A stretch of DNA of 64,000 nucleotides from Cloeon dipterum. Its lineage: Eukaryota > Arthropoda > Insecta > Ephemeroptera > Baetidae. Positions 59,001 to 64,000 of this stretch are shown one piece after another. The stretch is taken from NCBI RefSeq assembly GCF_949628265.1, contig NC_088789.1, forward strand, positions 21,011,883 through 21,075,882. The letters are read 5' to 3'. How positions within the stretch are numbered: position 1 is the first letter of the stretch; each line of letters begins with the position of its first letter. The position numbers were made by a program, and so were the translations under genes. The notes under the pieces were generated by a model that saw nothing but the letters and a program-made list of their open reading frames with translations, did no database searches and had not been told where the DNA came from.

Positions 59001-61467
59001 TCAGTTGGAAAATGAAAGAAGCTTCTCAACTGACACTGCGAATGTTTCCATGAAACGATCGATGGTTGCTGGTTTTGGCCAAAAGCAGGCAGGAAAACTC
59101 ATTTTATGGTCTAATCAGATGGAAAATGGTTCAAATTAGGCACGGGAACATAAATAATTAAAAATTAGCTTCAATTGAGATTTGATAATGATGCCTGAGA
59201 ACAGTTTAAGAGAGATTTAGAACCAATCAATTTAATTTCTACATGTTGTATACAATTAGGAATATTTTTTTCGATTTCTTTCTTGAGTTACCTCTTTGGG
59301 AAAGACCAATAACTACTGCTAAAAATTGGTGATTGAAAGAGGACATTTGTAAATCATCATTTTCCAGTTTTGTGCTCACGACAGTTACAGAGGACTTTTT
59401 TCAATAATGCCAGAAATGACTCGTCTCATCAAATAAATATTATCTAACACAATGGTTCATTAAAATTGCAAATTATAAATTTTTACTTTTTGTTCATTCT
59501 ATTCAAAGCTCCACAAATTGCTGAAATGGATAGTTCTGGTAAAATAATACACGTTTTCAGTGCAGAAAATAATCCTGGTTCTGCTTAATTGAGGACGAGG
59601 AGCAAATTGTAACGTAATACCATTCACATCTCGTGTGTTAGCGTGGTAGCAAAAGTTCCATTTGCCGCTTCAGGAGGGAATTGATATAATATTCTCGCAG
59701 AATTAGAGCCGGGCGCTAGACAAAGAGCGGGTATGCAACGCGGCACGAAGGTCTGTCCAACATGTTGCCTACCTGGGCCCACGCGCGCGTCTAAAAGCCG
59801 GTGGGACCCTGTGTGCGTGTAAATCACGCCGGCAAATTATTTAGTCTAGCATTTCGAGTCCCCGGAGTGCTAAATTTAAATTTGGACACCTGGTAGGGCG
59901 GAATCGAGTTCGGCTGGACCGTGGGGGAATTGAGGCGGTGGCCGAGGGCGGGGGTCCGCCGAGCCGGAAATCAAAATCCATCCGAGACAATTCGTTAGCC
60001 GCGCCGGGATTGATGACGCGGCCGGCCGACGCAAAAAGTGACGTTTTTCCCGAGATGAAAGCCACTCTGATAAGTGAAAGGAAACAGCGGAAAACTAATC
60101 GGTCAACGCGGCCGTTGCGTCAGACGACCACGGCCGCTAATGGCCTCGGCGATTTATTTCCACCAGATATTACATACACATATATACAGCGAAAGCCGCT
60201 CATTTCTTGCGCCCTGTTTTTATTTGCATCCGGGGGAAATGCGTTTGCGGAAAAAAAGAGGAATGGCTGCCGCGGAAAGGACGCCTTGGGTGCTTTTGGT
60301 GGCACGACAAAATTCATAATTGAGCACGGCATAATGACGGCTGAGCATGTTATATACTGGGGTGGATTTTTTGTCTGCCACAAAGAAGGGAGCGATTTTT
60401 TATTTATCAGACAGTAAGGCGCATTTTTCAGGACTTTCTCATTCCCATTTCTGCTCCCATTTACATAAAATTCATCTGACTTACAAGGAAACTCTCAGTA
60501 TTCTACATTTTTACAAGAATTGGTGATCTCATTGGATTTGTGTAGCCAGGCGTGATGCTGAAGATTGCCAATTAGATAATTCAGCGTTGCAAGGAGGTTG
60601 AAAGTAGCTTGCAAAATTTTCTATGGGGTTTTCATGTTTTATTAAAATTTATGAAACATAACTAACGAAAAGTTGGAATTTAATTAGTTTATTTTTGCTT
60701 CTTTAAGATAACAATGCAATTTGATTGTCAACCTACTAATCAGTTAATAAAATTTGGATCAATGAACAACCATGCTCGCGTTATTTGCCATTTTCCTAGA
60801 AATTAACTCTGATGACTTTTCTAGACACATATTTGTCTCGGGTACGAAAAGTGTCTTTAAAAATAGATTTTGGAACAGTTGCCACGATAAATTCCATTAT
60901 AATTTTTCTCCTGTTGGAACACCATAGCTCATCGGTGATCAAAGTTTACAATGACGGAATGTGCTCTAGTTTAATTAATTCCCCACCAACTTAAACGAAG
61001 CGTCTTGAGAGTTTCCTTATTAAAAATACCATTTAAATTACAATTCATTTCCAATAGCACAGGAGCTTTTGAAACTTAATTCCTCCTGCCAAGCTAAAAT
61101 CGATTGATGAAGAGGAGCTGCCTTAATAAATTAATTTAATCTCTTGAGAGATTCATGACGTCGGCTCCGTTCAAGTATGCAAGTTGAAAGGGCTATTTGA
61201 CTTTGAAGGCAACATCATATACTCTTTTCCAGTCGGCGGGCCTTTTTTGTTATGTGGCGCGGTTTCATATATATTTTTTTCTTCACTTGGCTCTCGACGG
61301 GGCAAGAGCGACGTCGACCTTCCTCCCACTGCCAGACGTTAAGAGAGTTTTGAGAAGAGTGGCACTTACCTCAGCAGGTGGTTCGGCATGGACGATGCAG
61401 ACTAATTGGGCCTCGTATCCCTCGCCGGAATGGACCCAATTACGCTCCACCTCGATCTCGGGCGCAT
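35091..61467 (-). CDS. klg: Klingon-like GPI-anchored Ig/FN3 adhesion protein, 3' part of gene
   Basis: A neural cell-adhesion protein of the immunoglobulin superfamily; fly Klingon acts in photoreceptor fate and memory. Six minus-strand exons lie here: 61467-61370, 45919-45745, 40115-39988, 36425-36140, 35624-35586 and 35245-35091. They encode about 292 C-terminal residues. The first two make one Ig domain: VHSGEGYEAQLVCIVHAEPP, then VLWYRDTLRLD and the YxC motif DFGNYSCAADNALG. LELSGRP links to an FN3 domain (DTYNITFSVESYTPVEEYKL..., HGLEAGTEYEAKVQARNRFG). The tail has a small-residue GGGSS region and a final hydrophobic stretch (SGLLLAFTLFMFLTVVGA), a GPI-anchor signal. The first exon enters with one base carried over, so signal peptide and earlier Ig domains lie beyond the right edge. 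Related Ig/FN3 proteins (Wrapper and others) cannot be excluded. Confidence 0.82.
36426..39987 (-). other. Klingon-like gene intron splitting the FN3 domain
   Basis: 3562 bp. A GC-richer island at about 36960-37700 holds TAATTA sites at 37039 and 37088. The rest is AT-rich. No nested gene is seen. Confidence 0.7.
40116..45744 (-). other. Klingon-like gene intron between Ig and FN3 domains
   Basis: 5629 bp. GC-rich islands lie near 40160-40580, 41030-41510, 42040-43100 and 43430-43960. Long frames in the islands run on both strands and have no protein character. No RNA gene is recognised. Confidence 0.7.
46971..47019. repeat. Two tandem copies of a 24-25 bp unit
   Basis: Each copy starts TGCAyTTTTCATTTGAATAT. 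A third partial copy (TGCACC) follows. Confidence 0.85.
49231..49246. repeat. GGCT tetranucleotide repeat
   Basis: Four perfect GGCT units. Confidence 0.9.
49473..49502. repeat. CT dinucleotide repeat
   Basis: (CT)n with one G interruption. It could serve as a GAGA-factor site cluster on the opposite strand. Confidence 0.9.
51026..51326. promoter_or_regulatory. Cluster of four TAATTA homeodomain-type sites
   Basis: TAATTA occurs at 51026, 51079, 51276 and 51321 inside a GC-rich island of the large intron. The sequence is the core site for many homeodomain proteins; function as an enhancer is inferred only. Confidence 0.3.
52147..52709. mobile_element. Possible degraded transposon with inverted GGGTTGCCAC ends
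   Basis: GGGTTGCCAC at 52147 and its reverse complement at 52700-52709 bracket an AT-rich block set into GC-rich DNA. The ends resemble the CAGGG ends of hAT elements. No target duplication is visible, so this is tentative. Confidence 0.25.
57706..57731. repeat. 26-bp near-perfect palindrome
   Basis: Arms CAGTGTCGAATT and AATTCGACACTG are perfect inverted copies separated by two A bases. The structure can form a cruciform or a short RNA hairpin; the loop is too short for a microRNA precursor. Confidence 0.9.
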
Positions 61468-62372
61468 CTGTAACACGAGAGGGAGATGAGGGGGTTATCC
61501 TCGGCTGGAAGCGTCCGAAGTGGCGGGCGCGATTTCTCATTCTGATAAAAGTGACGCCCGCACGACAGGCAGCTTGCAAAAAATGGCAAATTGCCTTGCA
61601 GCCCCAGCAGCGTCGTCGTGCACCGGCGAGGAAATATGGTTTTCGAATCGAGAATGCTGCGTTGAAAATGGGACGGAGCGTCTTGAAGCGGAAGACAAAT
61701 GAATTTGCATCCGCAAGAGTGCTATCTGCCAGATTGGATTCCGGTTTTGGTAAAAGAAGTATTTTATTAGAAAAATTACAAAAACACTTTTGAGATGCCT
61801 GACATGTTTTTGTACCTTTATATTAGGATGAGGAATAAAAAATAAATCAATAGCTATTATTCTTTTCATATGCAGAATTTCACAAGTTGAAATAGATTTA
61901 GAATATAGGATGGAATTTTAGGCTCGTGATTTTTGTGACCCAAACAGACGTGAGATTCCATTATAAAAGTTCCAAATTTGTATCAAGGATCATGATTTTT
62001 AATTTTTTTAACCCATACGTAATATGGTCGGTTAATATATATATTTTTCCTTTTGGGATCAAATGTTTCAGGCAATAATTTATGTTTAATCTAAATAAAA
62101 AGCACTGCCGACTTTTCGGCCTTATTAAAAAAGCCAGGCCTCCCTATAAAAAACCCCGCGGCTGTTTTCTGGCTCCTCGTCCGCTGATTTACAGAACAAT
62201 AAATTAATTTGCCAGCGTGCCGCGGGGAACAATAAATCGCGACTGCGGCAGCGCTTTAATCCGCACGTTCGGATCTCGCAGCAAGTTAATTAGCCGCCTG
62301 CCATAATTCTTTATGGAAGTTTAAATATTGTAATTGCCGGCCGAGAACACGCATTCAGCGAAGAGAGCGACG

Positions 62373-62397
62373 TAACTAACTAACTAACTAACTAACT
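62373..62397. repeat. CTAA tetranucleotide repeat
   Basis: About six units of TAAC in tandem. Confidence 0.95.
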
Positions 62398-62480
62398 GCG
62401 TAATCCAGCCGCTCGCGTAATCTGCGTGGGCGCCGCCGCACCAAAGAAATAATTCATACCCAAACCGAGAGAGAACGAGA

Positions 62481-62514
62481 ACACACACACACACACACAT
62501 ACACACACTCTCTC
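62481..62514. repeat. CA microsatellite grading into CT
   Basis: (CA)n with one AT break, followed by CTCTCTC. Confidence 0.95.
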
Positions 62515-63947
62515 GCGTACATACATGCCACCGGTTGGAGGCATATAATAAAAGACAAATGATTGCAGGCAGAACAATAAATTTAATCCGGCCGGCTTTC
62601 CCTCATTCTTTCCCGGCCGGGCGTTGTGTGACGCAGTAATGCACTGACAAAATAACTAACCCGGCTGCTGCGGCTGCAGAGCGGGAGGCGAGCAGATAAC
62701 CAACCACGTCTGTTTTGTCACACGCGCGGCGCCAAAATCAGTGGCGTGCTGAACCTCTCAAATCAAGAATCTTAATTTTGTGAAAGTATGTATAAAATTG
62801 TTAAATTTAATCAGGAGTAGAGATAATTGGAAATTTTGAAAGTATGCCTTTGTGCTGAATTTTTCCATTGACTCTTGATGGACAGCTTTTTTAATCTTGA
62901 TGTACAAATTGTTATTTTTTAACCACTACTCAGCACATCCCGTGCCTCCCCACGTCCCCACACCGAGGACATTTATTGAAACGCTACATATTCGTTCCTA
63001 ATGCCACTGGAATTACTAATTAATTTAATGAAGATAGAAAAACAATTCATTTCAGTCTGATTGTAATTTTATTTTGTATTTTCTGTGCGGAAGTTGTGCC
63101 ACTGGCGCAAACCCGCCCAGCGACGAAACCAAAAACTAGGGACGTTTACGTGCTTTTCATTTATGCTTGCTCGACTTAATCTGACTCCCCGTTCTGATCA
63201 ACTGTTGCTGATTAACAGACCCTCCCTTCCAAGCTACAGATTAGTGCTGCGTTAGGGGACTGTATTTATTATTTTTAAAAGTGATTACGACTTCCTAGAG
63301 CCGCTATACTGAACATGATAAAAAATGAAAAACATATTTATCTTGGACGGGAAAAGGGTGTTTTCTGCGCAGGAAATAATGTTAATTAAAGTTGAAAAAG
63401 CGGATTTTGGGAGAATGCTCTGCTCCAATCAGTATCTACATGTTTTTTCTTTCGTGTTCCCTGCTAAATAACAAAATAAATATGAAAAAATTGTTTCATG
63501 ATACTTAAAAAACTGAATTTAAAAGGAAACAGTTGAACTCATCATAAAAATAATTCTTTATTAAAAAAGTGGACTCAACGTACTCGTATTTTTCCGGCAG
63601 CAAACTTAGAACATTGATAATGCATATTTCCAGCTGTCAAAAGATTTAGCCCAGGGTGAAAAATTAATTTCCTGCTGTGCAAGTTTAAAGAAGTTTTAAT
63701 GATCGCCCGTATTTCCGTCACAATAGTGAATTATTCTCGCTGCGCCGCTGTGAAATTCGCAATCGCAAAGCAGCCCTTTCATCATTTTAATATTCCCGAG
63801 GCGAATTCTGCGCGTCTTTTGTGTATGTTATGAAGTAGCAGAAGTAGAGAGGCAGTGGCTGAGCGCATCGATTCGCGTGTATGAGTGAGTTTGTGAGCCA
63901 GAGAGAGAGAGAGCTTTCGGTTACACAAGAGGAGAACACACACACGC

Positions 63948-63977
63948 GCCGCTGCCGCCGCTGCCGCCGCCGCCGCG
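63948..63977. repeat. GCC trinucleotide repeat near the right edge
   Basis: Interrupted (GCC)n/(GCT)n run in a GC-rich island, with GA and CA repeats just before it. Confidence 0.9.
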
Positions 63978-64000
63978 AATATAATGTATAATTCTTATTG

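Larger units (their letters stand above)
45920..61369 (-). other. 15.4-kb intron inside the Ig domain of the Klingon-like gene
   Basis: Alternating GC-rich islands (for example 45950-46560, 47220-47930, 49000-50180, 51000-52190, 52740-54600, 55650-56960, 58430-58900, 59630-60400) and AT-rich spacers. It carries microsatellites, a short tandem duplication, a palindrome and homeodomain-type sites. The islands look like candidate cis-regulatory modules. The longest open frames (about 160-200 codons) sit in GC-rich DNA and show no domain or splice structure. Confidence 0.7.
61468..64000 (-). other. Further Klingon-like intron, running off the window
   Basis: At least 2.5 kb upstream of the first visible Ig exon. 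A GC-rich island near 62100-62760 and another at the very end (63840-64000) contain simple repeats. I find no further Ig exon on the minus strand. Confidence 0.65.

Noticed and set aside
61197-61793. 198-codon frame on the plus strand
   Set aside because: It runs antisense across the Ig exon of the Klingon-like gene and shows no protein-family features.

Overview
The window looks like ordinary nuclear DNA from an insect with a fairly compact genome. Genes are intron-rich with GT-AG boundaries, and many introns are only 50-65 bp. The proteins are closest to arthropod versions of widely conserved families, intergenic DNA is AT-rich, and there are no bacterial-style operons. Exon limits below were inferred by reading splice signals and keeping frame, without transcripts or database searches.

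Region 1 (about 0.7-10.4 kb) holds a doubtful small spliced gene (-), ATG3 (-), a PPM1L-type PP2C phosphatase (+) that shares an upstream region with ATG3, the intronless diphthamide gene DPH7 (-), an unrecognised membrane-protein-like tail with an in-frame TAG (-), and an unrecognised basic, probably nuclear protein (-).

Region 2 (about 10.4-31.5 kb) holds the germinal-centre kinase GckIII (+) with a distant GC-rich 5' end, then ATG4 (-) tail to tail with it. A 392-bp hAT-type MITE with perfect 8-bp target duplications sits 25 bp upstream of the ATG4 start codon. Next come the gamma-tubulin complex subunit GCP2/Grip84 (+) and the mitochondrial apoptosis-inducing factor AIFM1 (+), which has a GC-AG intron and a 9-nt microexon.

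Region 3 (about 31.5-64 kb) is nearly all one gene on the minus strand: a GPI-anchored Ig/FN3 adhesion protein, most like Klingon. Only its last six coding exons are here; they sit among introns of 3.6, 5.6 and 15.4 kb, and the 5' part lies beyond the right edge. The introns alternate GC-rich islands with AT-rich DNA and carry simple repeats, a 26-bp palindrome and clusters of TAATTA sites.

Functionally, ATG4 and ATG3 act on the same substrate (ATG8 processing and ATG8-PE conjugation). The other genes are unrelated housekeeping, signalling or adhesion genes. I found no clear new multi-gene system. The best leads are the MITE at ATG4, the unusual AIFM1 splicing and three coding-like segments that match nothing I recognise.
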